Source: Brachyspira alvinipulli ATCC 51933 (GTDB lineage Bacteria > Spirochaetota > Brachyspiria > Brachyspirales > Brachyspiraceae). From it: DNA of 64,000 nucleotides. Of the stretch, positions 8,546 to 17,318 are shown piece by piece. The position numbers and the translations under genes are program-made. The number at the start of each line of letters is the position of its first letter. Within the stretch, counting starts at the first letter, position 1. The stretch lies in NCBI RefSeq assembly GCF_000518245.1, contig NZ_JADF01000008.1, forward strand, positions 30,498 to 94,497, written 5' to 3'. Under the pieces are notes generated by a model. The model saw nothing but the letters and a program-made list of their open reading frames with translations, did not search any database and was not told the origin of the DNA.

Positions 8546-9656
8546 TATATTATTGATAATAGCAGTATTAATTATTTTTTTATGTGCTAGTTTAACTGCT
8601 CAGTATCAAAAAGATTTAAGAAACGATGCTCCTCCTATTACAGAGCATTATATTAGAATGAGCGGAGTTGAAACGCTTTTAACATGGTCTATTGCTTCTT
8701 TAAGGGAAGATCCTTATATTACTGATTTATATGTTGATGCTAAAAATAGCATACACTTTGCATATTATGATAACATATTAAATACTGCTGTTTATGTTAC
8801 AGGAAAAGATGGAAAATTCAGCAGAACTTTGCTTGATGATAATAGAGATATAGGCGGATTTATTAGCCTAGCAACCAATGAGAATAATATTCATACAGCA
8901 TATAACAGAGGTAATAGATTATTATACGCTAATAATAATGGCGGTTCTTTTAATAATTATGCTATGGATTTAACAGAAAATAAAAAAATAATAGATTTGA
9001 AATTGGTTATATCAGCATTCTATTATCCTACATTATTTTTTATAAATAGTAAAGGAGTTTTATCTGTATCAAGATTCTACAGAGATAATTTTTTTACTGA
9101 TTTTGTATATACAAATAATATAGTTGATAGTGTTTATCCTGTAGCAGAAAAAGATGGATATGCTTTATTTATACGAGATTATCAAACAGGAAATATATTT
9201 TATGGTTCAAGGAAAACTAATACAGCCTTTAGATTCTTTGATGATAAAGCAATAGTAACTAATTCTGATATTTATAGTGTAATTCATGAAGAGCATAATA
9301 GATTTAATGTACTTTATACAACAAAAGATAATAAAAATACAATACGTTATATGAGATTCTATCATGGAAGTTTTAGTAATGGTATTCTAGTAGAAGATGA
9401 TAAAAATATTATTTCTTTAGATGCCAAATTAAATTATGGTTTTGAGGTAACTGCTTTATATCTTAAAGAGGATGGAAATAAAAGTTTATTTATGGATGGC
9501 AGAATAATAGATTTATCGGTATTAGGAACTAGTAAAGGGAATGTAAAAGTTGCTGCGGCACAGTATCCTTATTTTTATCTTTTATATTATAATGATATAT
9601 TTCAAGAATTGAGGGTAACTAAGATAAATATAAGTGATGTTGAAAAATTAAAATAA
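8517..9656 (+). CDS. Exported protein of unknown function, possibly beta-propeller
   Basis: The N-terminus has a basic start (MMVKKLRKNS) and a hydrophobic stretch (ILLIIAVLIIFLCASLTA), so it is a signal peptide or membrane anchor. The remaining 345 residues repeat a pattern of short strands with motifs such as NSIHFAYYDN, NNIHTAYNRGN and NGGSFNNYAMD. This resembles sialidase/BNR-type propeller blades, but no known family is recognised. The start overlaps the end of the GlmU-like gene by 29 bp, suggesting translational coupling; ATG 8520 is an equally possible start. Its operon neighbours suggest an envelope role. Confidence 0.7.
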   Translation: MMVKKLRKNSILLIIAVLIIFLCASLTAQYQKDLRNDAPPITEHYIRMSGVETLLTWSIASLREDPYITDLYVDAKNSIHFAYYDNILNTAVYVTGKDGKFSRTLLDDNRDIGGFISLATNENNIHTAYNRGNRLLYANNNGGSFNNYAMDLTENKKIIDLKLVISAFYYPTLFFINSKGVLSVSRFYRDNFFTDFVYTNNIVDSVYPVAEKDGYALFIRDYQTGNIFYGSRKTNTAFRFFDDKAIVTNSDIYSVIHEEHNRFNVLYTTKDNKNTIRYMRFYHGSFSNGILVEDDKNIISLDAKLNYGFEVTALYLKEDGNKSLFMDGRIIDLSVLGTSKGNVKVAAAQYPYFYLLYYNDIFQELRVTKINISDVEKLK

Positions 9657-9727
9657 ACCGATAATTTATTTGACGTTTTTATATTTAAAATGTTTAATTA
9701 AATAATTGTAAAAAATAGGATGTTTTT

Positions 9728-10609
9728 ATGAGTGATGAACAACCAAAAGTGTCTTTTATAGAAAAAAATCCAAGAACATGTCCGGTATGCAAAGGAGAAT
9801 TTTATCATGAGATGCTTCTTAGTGGCGGCGGAAGATTAATAGCAGGAAAATTAAGAGATGATTTAAGAAGGACTTATGAAAAGAGTAAGAGATATGGAAC
9901 AGTATATCCATTAATATATGTGGTTGTAGTTTGTCCAAATTGCTTATATGCCGCTTTTCAGGAAGATTTTCAATTGATAGATCCTAAGAAAAAAAATATA
10001 GCATCTGATTCAGCTGCTCAAAGAGCTAGATATATGAAAGAGTTTTTTGGAGATGATGTAGATTTTACAAGAAATAGAACATTATTAGAGGGTGCGGCAA
10101 GTTATTTTTTAGCATTGGATGGTTATCATTATCATGGTAAGGATACAGCCCCTACTTTAAAAAAGGCATTATGTTCTTTAAGATTAAGCTGGACATTAGA
10201 AGATTTAGCTACAGCTTATCCTAATGAAAATTATGATAGACTTATACCATTTTTCCAATATAAAGCAAGTGAGTTATATTCTGCTTCTATAGAATGTATG
10301 CAAAATGGAAAAGAGAATTTTGAGAAATTAAAGTCTTTCGGACCTGATATAGATAATAATTTTGGCTATGAAGGTATGCTTTATATGGGGGCATTGCTTG
10401 GTATGGATGCTTCTAAATTTATACCGGATCCTAAAGTTAAAGCAGAAACTTTAGTTCAAGCTAAAAGAAAGATAAGTAAAGTATTCGGTTCTGGTAAAAC
10501 AAGCAAATCTAAACCATCAGCATTGCTTGAAAAAATAAAAGAATTGCATAATAATATAACTGAAGAATTGAATCATCTTAATGAAGAATATGGTATAGAT
10601 GTGAGTTAA
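9728..10609 (+). CDS. DUF2225 family protein
   Basis: The N-terminus has CPVCKGEF followed about 45 residues later by CPNCLYAAF, giving two CxxC pairs likely to bind zinc. This pattern is typical of the DUF2225 family of spirochaetes and Firmicutes, whose function is unknown. The C-terminal 180 residues are helical (KALCSLRLSWTLEDLA, KASELYSASIECM) and TPR-like. There is no signal peptide, so it is probably cytoplasmic. The stop codon TAA overlaps the ATG of the LptF/G-like gene by one base, a tight translational coupling that ties it to lipid export. Confidence 0.8.
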   Translation: MSDEQPKVSFIEKNPRTCPVCKGEFYHEMLLSGGGRLIAGKLRDDLRRTYEKSKRYGTVYPLIYVVVVCPNCLYAAFQEDFQLIDPKKKNIASDSAAQRARYMKEFFGDDVDFTRNRTLLEGAASYFLALDGYHYHGKDTAPTLKKALCSLRLSWTLEDLATAYPNENYDRLIPFFQYKASELYSASIECMQNGKENFEKLKSFGPDIDNNFGYEGMLYMGALLGMDASKFIPDPKVKAETLVQAKRKISKVFGSGKTSKSKPSALLEKIKELHNNITEELNHLNEEYGIDVS

Positions 10610-11679
10610 TGAAGAAGTTAAATCTGTATTTATTAAAAGAGTTCCTTTCTTTTTTCTTTGGATCATTATTTTTATTTGTTATTTTAGTTACAATAGCAGA
10701 AATAAGTGCAAGATTATCTCATTATACTCAGCATATAGAGTTGATGAAATATTTTATTACTTATCACACCTTTAGAATACCGCATAATATATATTATATT
10801 TTCCCTGTAGCATTGATGTTTTCTTCCACATATGTGTTAGGAACTTTTGTAAAAAATAAAGAAATGATTGCAGTAGAAAATTCGGGTATAAGTTTATTTC
10901 AATTTTCAAGCCCAATATTTGTAATAGTTATTTTTCTATGTTTATTTCTTGTATTTTTTTGGCAATTTGTGGCAGCCCCATTTAATAAAAAAGCTTTTAT
11001 AGCCAATGATACAATAAATGGTTATGGACAGGCTACTGAAAGTGGACCTTGGCAATTGTTTGGAGGAAATAATTATATTTATTTTATAGATACTTATTTT
11101 TATGAAGAACAATATATGACAAATACAATAGTATTAAAATTGAATGATGATGGTTCTATAAAAATGAGAATATCAAGTCCTTATATTCAATGGAATAATA
11201 ATGATAGAAAATGGTATGTATCCAGCGGTATATTAACTACATTTAGTGATAGTAAAGAAATAACTGTTCAAGAGATAACAAATTATAAATTGGACGTTTT
11301 AGAAAGGCCGGAACATTTTTACGGACGTCCTTTATTAGATTCTATGAGTCTAACTGAGGAAGTACGTATTATAAGATTACAAAAAGAAGTAAATATGAAT
11401 ACATCAAAATTAGAAACGGATTTGCATTATAGAATATCATACTGTTTTTCTGGATTTATTATAGTTTTATTAGCGTCTTTGTTTTCTAAATTTTCTACAC
11501 AAAGTGTATTAGTTGTAAGTTTGGTATTAGTTATATTAGTTGCATTATTCTATTATTCTATTGTTATGATATTCAGATCTATGGGTGAAGCAGGAAATAT
11601 GAATGCTTTTATTGCTGCTTGGATGCCTAATATAATATTTGGTATACTATGTATATTGGCTTTTAAGAAATTCCATTAA
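10609..11679 (+). CDS. LptF/LptG (YjgP/YjgQ) family permease
   Basis: The 356-residue protein has the LptF/G layout. It begins LNLYLLKEFLSFFFGSLFLFV with a first membrane span, followed by two more spans to about residue 125. A soluble beta-rich periplasmic domain of about 150 residues follows, then three C-terminal spans ending GILCILAFKKF. LptF/G proteins form the membrane part of the ABC transporter that extracts lipopolysaccharide or lipo-oligosaccharide from the inner membrane. The gene starts on the last base of the DUF2225 stop codon. Its end overlaps the convergent acetyltransferase gene by 17 bp. A partner permease and LptB are not in this window. Confidence 0.85.
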   Translation: MKKLNLYLLKEFLSFFFGSLFLFVILVTIAEISARLSHYTQHIELMKYFITYHTFRIPHNIYYIFPVALMFSSTYVLGTFVKNKEMIAVENSGISLFQFSSPIFVIVIFLCLFLVFFWQFVAAPFNKKAFIANDTINGYGQATESGPWQLFGGNNYIYFIDTYFYEEQYMTNTIVLKLNDDGSIKMRISSPYIQWNNNDRKWYVSSGILTTFSDSKEITVQEITNYKLDVLERPEHFYGRPLLDSMSLTEEVRIIRLQKEVNMNTSKLETDLHYRISYCFSGFIIVLLASLFSKFSTQSVLVVSLVLVILVALFYYSIVMIFRSMGEAGNMNAFIAAWMPNIIFGILCILAFKKFH

Positions 11680-12121
11680 TATTATCAATGCGTTTTTCCA
11701 TTATAATAGCGTCAAATTGATTGTTATAATATTTGTTTCTAATTGATATTTTTTTAAAACCATTTTTTATATAGAAGTTTTTAGCAACAGTATTATTTTC
11801 ATGCAAATCTAACTTTATGCTATTAATATTATTTTTTGCAGCGTCATCAAATAAATATGATAATAATTGTTTTCCGTATCCTTTATTATTAGGATATGAA
11901 GCTATAAATATTATATCTATTTCAGGAGATAATAAAAAATATATCAGAAATCCAACAATTTGTTCTTGAACTTTGATTATAATGACATTATGGAATTTAT
12001 CTTCTATATAATGTTTTATATAATCTTTAGATAAAATTGTATATTCACTTTTAGAAGCTATAGAATAAATAGAATCTATTATATCGCTATTATAACTATT
12101 GATGATTTCTATATTTTTCAT
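11663..12121 (-). CDS. GNAT family N-acetyltransferase
   Basis: Residues of the GNAT fold are clear: a central strand VIIIKVQEQIVGFLIYFLL, then the acetyl-CoA loop NNKGYGKQLLSYLF (Q/RxxGxG/A type), then SIKLDLHENNTVAKNFYIKNGFKK, the usual N-x-x-A-x-x-F-Y-x-x-x-G-F motif. It would acetylate a small molecule or a protein N-terminus (RimI-like), substrate unknown. The frame extends upstream to 12175, but those 18 residues fall inside the proS terminator hairpin, so ATG 12121 (MKNIEIINS, 152 residues) is preferred. No clear ribosome binding site is seen at either start. Confidence 0.75.
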   Translation of the reverse strand: MKNIEIINSYNSDIIDSIYSIASKSEYTILSKDYIKHYIEDKFHNVIIIKVQEQIVGFLIYFLLSPEIDIIFIASYPNNKGYGKQLLSYLFDDAAKNNINSIKLDLHENNTVAKNFYIKNGFKKISIRNKYYNNQFDAIIMEKRIDNINGIS

Positions 12122-12140
12122 AATTGAAAATGTTAAAAAT

Positions 12141-12179
12141 AAAAATGAATAAGAAAGATAAACTTCCCTATTCATTTTT
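12141..12179 (-). terminator. proS transcription terminator
   Basis: AAAAATGAATA (12141-12151) and TATTCATTTTT (12169-12179) form an 11-bp perfect stem. It lies just past the proS stop on the minus strand and is followed by T-rich sequence. Confidence 0.65.
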
Positions 12180-12186
12180 TTATATA

Positions 12187-13923
12187 TTATAATTTGCTGT
12201 TTATTGCAGCAAATAATTCCTGTTTTTTATTTTTTATAAAATCTACTATTTCTTCAACTTTTACTTCTATACTCTCAGATGAATTTCTTAGTTTAAATTC
12301 TACTACACCTCTTTGAAGAGATTTTTTTCCAACCATTATTCTCATAGGTATTCCTATTAAATCACAGTCATTAAGTTTTACTCCAAGTCTCTCTTCTCTA
12401 TCATCAAAAATAGTTTCAATTCCAAGACTATTAAGAGACTTATATATTTCTTCAGCTTTTTTGAATGAGTCTTCAGTTTTTTTATCAATAGCAACTACAA
12501 TAGCTTCATAAGGAGCTACACTTATAGGAAATATAATTCCTTTATCATCATAGTTTTGTTCTATAACAGAAGCAAAAGCCCTAGTAACTCCGATACCATA
12601 GCATCCCATTATAGGTATTATTTCTTTATTATTTTCATCTAAAACCTTAAAATTAAATGCTTCAGTATACTTATCTCCAAGTTTAAAAATATGTCCTAAT
12701 TCTAATCCTTTCTTTTGATAAAGAACTTCACCGCATTCAGGACATCTATCCCCTTCTTTTGCTGCTCTAAAATCTCCCCAAACATCAATATTAAAATCTC
12801 TGTTTATATTAACATTTTTTATATGCGTATCATCTTTATTTCCACCTACTATAGCATCTGATACAGATTTTATTGTATGATCAGCAAAAATTCTAATTTT
12901 CTTTTTTAATCCTATTGGAGAAGCAAAACCTACTCTAGCTCCTGTAACTTCTTTTACAATATTTTCATCAGCAAGTTCTATTTCTAGTCCGCCTAAAGCA
13001 TTGCATAGTTTAGTTTCATTAATTTCTAAATCACCTCTAATTACAACAAGTATAACTTCTCCCTCTTCTGTTTTGTATATTATACTTTTTATGAAATGAT
13101 CGGCAGTTGTATTGAAAAACTTTTCCAAATCATTAATAGTTCTTATATCTGGAGTATGTATTTCTTCTAATGGTTTATCTGTGTATGTATTTGCAGGTTC
13201 TTCATTTTTTACATTTGCCTTTTCTACATTCGCTCTATAACTGCATTTAGAACAGAAAATTATTGTTTCCTCACCTACTTCGCTTAAAACCATAAACTCT
13301 TCACTGCCTTCTCCGCCCATGGCACCGCTGTCTGCTTTTACGCTTACAGTATCAAGTCCCATTCTTTTAAAGATTTTTGTATATACTCTGCTCATATCAT
13401 TATAAGTTTTATCTAAACATTCTTTTGTTATGTGAAATGAATAAGCATCTTTCATTATAAACTCTTTTGAGCGTATAACTCCGAATCTTGGACGTATTTC
13501 ATCTCTAAATTTTGTATGTATTTGATATAAAGTAAGCGGAAAATCTTTATATGATTGTATCTCATTTTGTGCTGTTATGGTGAAAGCCTCTTCATGTGTA
13601 GGTCCCATAGCCATATCAACATTATTTCTGTCTTTTAATCTGAATAGTTCTTTTTTAAATCTTTCCCATCTTCCTGACGGAGTTAATAATTCTTTTGAAA
13701 CAAGTATCGGCATTATGCATTCATTTGAATCTATAGCATCCATTTCTTCACGTATTATATTTGATATTTTATTTAATACTCTAACACCAAGCGGCAAGTA
13801 TGAATAAAGTCCATTAGATATTTTTCTTGCAAGTCCTGCTCTCAACATTAATTTATTTGAAGCTATTATAGCATCGCTAGGTGCTTCTTTTAATGTTGGA
13901 ATAAACATTTTTGATAAACGCAT
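12187..13923 (-). CDS. proS: Prolyl-tRNA synthetase, bacterial type
   Basis: This class II aminoacyl-tRNA synthetase charges tRNA-Pro. Motif 1 includes LMLRAGLARKISNGLYSYLPLG and motif 2 RFKKELFRLKDR followed by GPTHEEAFT. Motif 3 is GCYGIGVTRAFAS. The YbaK-like editing insertion lies at about 225-385 between motifs 2 and 3, as in bacterial-type ProS. The anticodon-binding domain forms the C-terminal 110 residues. At 578 residues it is the usual length. The start codon follows AAGGA. The gene has its own promoter (13959-13987) and terminator (12141-12179). No T-box leader was found. Confidence 0.96.
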   Translation of the reverse strand: MRLSKMFIPTLKEAPSDAIIASNKLMLRAGLARKISNGLYSYLPLGVRVLNKISNIIREEMDAIDSNECIMPILVSKELLTPSGRWERFKKELFRLKDRNNVDMAMGPTHEEAFTITAQNEIQSYKDFPLTLYQIHTKFRDEIRPRFGVIRSKEFIMKDAYSFHITKECLDKTYNDMSRVYTKIFKRMGLDTVSVKADSGAMGGEGSEEFMVLSEVGEETIIFCSKCSYRANVEKANVKNEEPANTYTDKPLEEIHTPDIRTINDLEKFFNTTADHFIKSIIYKTEEGEVILVVIRGDLEINETKLCNALGGLEIELADENIVKEVTGARVGFASPIGLKKKIRIFADHTIKSVSDAIVGGNKDDTHIKNVNINRDFNIDVWGDFRAAKEGDRCPECGEVLYQKKGLELGHIFKLGDKYTEAFNFKVLDENNKEIIPIMGCYGIGVTRAFASVIEQNYDDKGIIFPISVAPYEAIVVAIDKKTEDSFKKAEEIYKSLNSLGIETIFDDREERLGVKLNDCDLIGIPMRIMVGKKSLQRGVVEFKLRNSSESIEVKVEEIVDFIKNKKQELFAAINSKL

Positions 13924-13958
13924 AATATTTCCTTATAAAGATTTAAAATTTTATATAA

Positions 13959-13987
13959 ATGATATACTATAAAAGTAAAATTATCAA
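13959..13987 (-). promoter_or_regulatory. proS promoter
   Basis: On the minus strand TTGATA (13987-13982) and TATCAT (13964-13959) are separated by 17 bp, about 35 bp upstream of the proS start. Confidence 0.55.
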
Positions 13988-13993
13988 CTATAT

Positions 13994-14036
13994 AAAAAAG
14001 ACTTACTATATTTATTTTATATAGTAAGTCTTTTTT
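13994..14036 (-). terminator. Terminator of the epimerase/permease/hydrolase operon
   Basis: This is an 18-bp perfect inverted repeat (13994-14011 with 14019-14036) around a 7-base loop, with A6 and T6 outer ends. It lies 12 bp beyond the stop codon of the CocE-type hydrolase. It could act in both directions. Confidence 0.8.
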
Positions 14037-14047
14037 GTAATAATTAA

Positions 14048-16105
14048 TTAAAAAGTATATAGTTCTACAAATGAAGGATATTCTTTAGAACTTATAATTG
14101 TTTGTTCAGCATTTATAAATTCTGTATCTTCAAAGATATTGTTTCCTGTATTTTGATTTGGGAATATATAATTTTTAGCTCCTGACATTACCTGCAATCT
14201 TAGTTTTGTTCCTTTTAAGAAAGTATTTGCTATTTTCGTGGTTACTATTTCGTATTTATATATTTTTCCAGGTTCTAAGAGAGATATTTTATCTACACCT
14301 TCTCTGAATTTTGCTCTTATGAAACCGTCACATAATCTCATAGATCTTCCTTTAGAATCTACTTCTGTTAATCTAACGACGAAATCTGTATCTTTAGCAG
14401 AACTTTTTGCATAAAATGTTATTTTAGCACTTCCAACTATTGTGGTTTCTTTTTCAAACTCTTCTGTTGTAAATATTATAACATCATCTCTTTTTTCTAT
14501 TTCCTGATAATCTGCAGGAACACATATTTCATTTTGGGATATATCTATTAAATGTTCCGGAGCATCTTTAGGATTGAATATATATTTTTCTTCAACGTCA
14601 GTTTCAGGTACATTTAATGATAATTTGTTATTTGCTGATAGATAATAGTTTACAGGTTTTGAATATTCAGGATACCATTTATTTGCTTGTTTCCATTCAT
14701 TTTTACCAACAGCATAATATTCAACATTAGGTCTATTTTCTATATCATTATTAATATTTTTTAGTTTCTTATCGAACCATTTTAAAAATATTAAATCTAT
14801 ATCATATCTTAATGCATTTGTTCCTAATTGCAAAGAATTTATATTTCTTGTAGAATTACCATCATGCATCCAAGCACCTAATATTATTTTTTTATCGCTG
14901 TCATTTTTATATTTACTTACTACATCAATAGCTAAACTTGTAGCATCTCCATTGTCATCATACCATCCGGATACTATTAATGCAGGAGTTTTTATATTAT
15001 CTCTTTTTTCATACCAGTTACAATGAGCCCAAAATTCATCATATACTTCATGACTGCACCATTTATCCCAAAAACCTATATTATGTCCTAATGCTTTAAT
15101 AGGTATGTCTTTAATAGGTCTTATATTTATTACTTCATCCCAATCCGTTCTTTGCATATTGTTTTTATCATGAACTTTATCTTTAACAGAAAAAGCCCAA
15201 GCTAATACTCCGGATGAAAAGGTACCATTTTTTCTAGGTAAATCTACAAATGGGTTTCCTGATGTAACTATACTTATTAATGCTTTTAAATGTTCATTGC
15301 CGCTTCCTGCAGCTGACCATTGTACACATCCCAAATATGAGCCGCCTATCATACCAACTGAACCATTACACCATTGTTCATTAGCTATAAAATTGATAGT
15401 ATCATCACCGTCATCAACTTCATGATATTTTGGTATCCATTCTCCGTCAGAATCCCCTCTTCCTCTTACATCCTGAACGCATACTGCATATCCTCTTAAA
15501 ACATATCTATAATAAGTTTCTATTTTATTTAATCTGTTATAAGGAGTTCTAACGAGTATAGTAGGTACTTTTTCTTTTACATTTGGAATTAAAACCTCTG
15601 TTGCAAGTTTTACTCCATCTCTCATTGGTATATAAACTGTTTTTTGCTCTTTTATACTGTTTAGTTTTTCATTAGGAATTTGTTTTTTCCATTCTTTTAT
15701 AAAAGTATTATCTTCATAACCTTCTTCTATAAAAATAGAATTACTATCCCTAGATGCTATTATGAAACCTTTTACAGAATTTTCTGCAACAATTATATCA
15801 AGAGGATTTTTACCGCTCATAGCTGCATATATATTATTAAAGTCTGAATGTTTTTTATATAATATATTATTAATATTTATCTCATCTTTAGAAAAATCAT
15901 TATCTTTAATATTCAAAATTTTATCAGCTAATTCCAAATCCATATAATATAGAAATATATATCTTTTTATGTCTTCTTTGTTTATTTCTCTTTTTTCTTT
16001 GAAAGATAAATTAAAAAAATCCAGCTCTTCTAAATATTTAAATGAATTATCAAAATGAAATTTAGATATTAATATGCCGGATTGATATAAATTAAATATT
16101 CTCAT
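14048..16105 (-). CDS. CocE/NonD family hydrolase (X-Pro dipeptidyl-peptidase-like)
   Basis: An alpha/beta-hydrolase begins at about residue 155 with IPMRDGVKLATEVLIPN and VRTPYNR. The nucleophile elbow is GGSYLGCVQW. An acid/His region follows (VSGWYDDNGD, GAWMHDGN), and a C-terminal jelly-roll domain from about residue 480. This is the X-Pro dipeptidyl-peptidase/cocaine esterase family (S15-like). An extra N-terminal domain of about 150 residues is not recognised. There is no signal peptide, so it should be cytoplasmic. It is the last gene of an operon with a dipeptide epimerase and a DUF819 permease, which suggests cleavage of imported peptides or acylated amino acids. TGGAGA precedes the start. 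Confidence 0.85.
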   Translation of the reverse strand: MRIFNLYQSGILISKFHFDNSFKYLEELDFFNLSFKEKREINKEDIKRYIFLYYMDLELADKILNIKDNDFSKDEININNILYKKHSDFNNIYAAMSGKNPLDIIVAENSVKGFIIASRDSNSIFIEEGYEDNTFIKEWKKQIPNEKLNSIKEQKTVYIPMRDGVKLATEVLIPNVKEKVPTILVRTPYNRLNKIETYYRYVLRGYAVCVQDVRGRGDSDGEWIPKYHEVDDGDDTINFIANEQWCNGSVGMIGGSYLGCVQWSAAGSGNEHLKALISIVTSGNPFVDLPRKNGTFSSGVLAWAFSVKDKVHDKNNMQRTDWDEVINIRPIKDIPIKALGHNIGFWDKWCSHEVYDEFWAHCNWYEKRDNIKTPALIVSGWYDDNGDATSLAIDVVSKYKNDSDKKIILGAWMHDGNSTRNINSLQLGTNALRYDIDLIFLKWFDKKLKNINNDIENRPNVEYYAVGKNEWKQANKWYPEYSKPVNYYLSANNKLSLNVPETDVEEKYIFNPKDAPEHLIDISQNEICVPADYQEIEKRDDVIIFTTEEFEKETTIVGSAKITFYAKSSAKDTDFVVRLTEVDSKGRSMRLCDGFIRAKFREGVDKISLLEPGKIYKYEIVTTKIANTFLKGTKLRLQVMSGAKNYIFPNQNTGNNIFEDTEFINAEQTIISSKEYPSFVELYTF

Positions 16106-16128
16106 AATAATATTCTCCAGAATTTATA

Positions 16129-17295
16129 TTAGTATTTAAATATAAATTTAATTAAATATGCCATGCCTATTCCAACGTAATTTCCTACAGCTCCGCCTAA
16201 AACACCAAGTATAACAGCTACACTTATTAAGCTTTCCCATCCAGCAGAAGCCGCCAATACTGTTGAGCTTGAAGATGAACCTATAGCTGATTGCACAGCA
16301 ACTAATACATATTGATATTTTATTTTGAACAGTCTGCATAATATAGCATGTACTGTTAAAGTTATAAACATTACTGAAGCACAGAATAAACTTGATAATA
16401 TAGCAGATTTTAAGAATTCCATTATATTTATTGTTAAACCTATTCTAGCTAAAAAGAATAATGATAAAAATAAACCTATATCCATAGTACCTTTTAAATC
16501 CTGTACTTTTTTAAATTGTGCAACAATTATAGATATAGTAGTTAATATAATAATTTTCATTGTGCTTTGTAATGAACTTGGAAATAAACCGGATATAAAT
16601 CCGCTAGCAGCAACTATACAATACCCTAAAGTTAATATCCATGCTATATCATGTATACTCCATTCTTTTGGTTTTAAGAATGTGCTTCCGCCTTTTAAAA
16701 GCAATTCATCTTCTTCAAGTCTGTATGGCCATATTTTTTCAAACCATTTAAATCTTCTAAGATTTGAAGCTAAATACATTACTAAAACTATATAAAATGG
16801 ATAAGCAGCATAGTCAGCAGCATTTGCAGCGGCTATTAAATCTTCAGATGCATTCAATCCAACAGCTATAGCATTTAAATTTGGACTTCCTCCTGTATAT
16901 GTACCAACTAACATACCAGCTAATTTCCAACCTTCTGGAATTATAGGTACAAATATAAATGATAAAGCAAATACAACTACACATACAGTAATTACTGCTA
17001 ATGCCATAGCCACAAGAGGTTCTTTAGATAATTTTATTAAACCTTTTAAATCAACGTTTAACAACATAACAGCAATACCTAACATGATTACTTCTCCAGA
17101 TATATATGAATATACCGGTGAAGAAAAAGGCATAACACGTATATTTGATAATAATAAACCTGCTAATATACATATTAATGCCGGTCCTAAAGATTTAAAA
17201 AATCTGAATTTAATTAGATATAAACTCATTGTGGCAATTAAGATTATACCTGCGGTAACACCTGGGACAGATGTTATTAGAGATGTTTTTTCCAT
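16129..17295 (-). CDS. DUF819 family membrane permease
   Basis: The 388-residue protein has about ten hydrophobic segments. The glycine-rich motif GTYTGGSPNLNAIAVGL (about residue 130) and its counterpart near the C-terminus (AIGSSSSSTVLAASAGW) are typical of the DUF819 (YjcL-like) family. These paired re-entrant-loop-like motifs resemble secondary transporters. It lies between a dipeptide epimerase (upstream, 23-bp gap) and a CocE-type hydrolase (downstream, 23-bp gap), so uptake of dipeptides or cell-wall peptides is a reasonable inference. GGGGGA precedes the ATG. The transported compound is unknown. Confidence 0.8.
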   Translation of the reverse strand: MEKTSLITSVPGVTAGIILIATMSLYLIKFRFFKSLGPALICILAGLLLSNIRVMPFSSPVYSYISGEVIMLGIAVMLLNVDLKGLIKLSKEPLVAMALAVITVCVVVFALSFIFVPIIPEGWKLAGMLVGTYTGGSPNLNAIAVGLNASEDLIAAANAADYAAYPFYIVLVMYLASNLRRFKWFEKIWPYRLEEDELLLKGGSTFLKPKEWSIHDIAWILTLGYCIVAASGFISGLFPSSLQSTMKIIILTTISIIVAQFKKVQDLKGTMDIGLFLSLFFLARIGLTINIMEFLKSAILSSLFCASVMFITLTVHAILCRLFKIKYQYVLVAVQSAIGSSSSSTVLAASAGWESLISVAVILGVLGGAVGNYVGIGMAYLIKFIFKY

Positions 17296-17318
17296 TACTT
17301 TCCCCCAAATTATTAAAA

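Noticed and set aside
13924-13990. T-box leader upstream of proS
   Set aside because: The gap to the start is only about 70 bp, and no T-box consensus or antiterminator is present.
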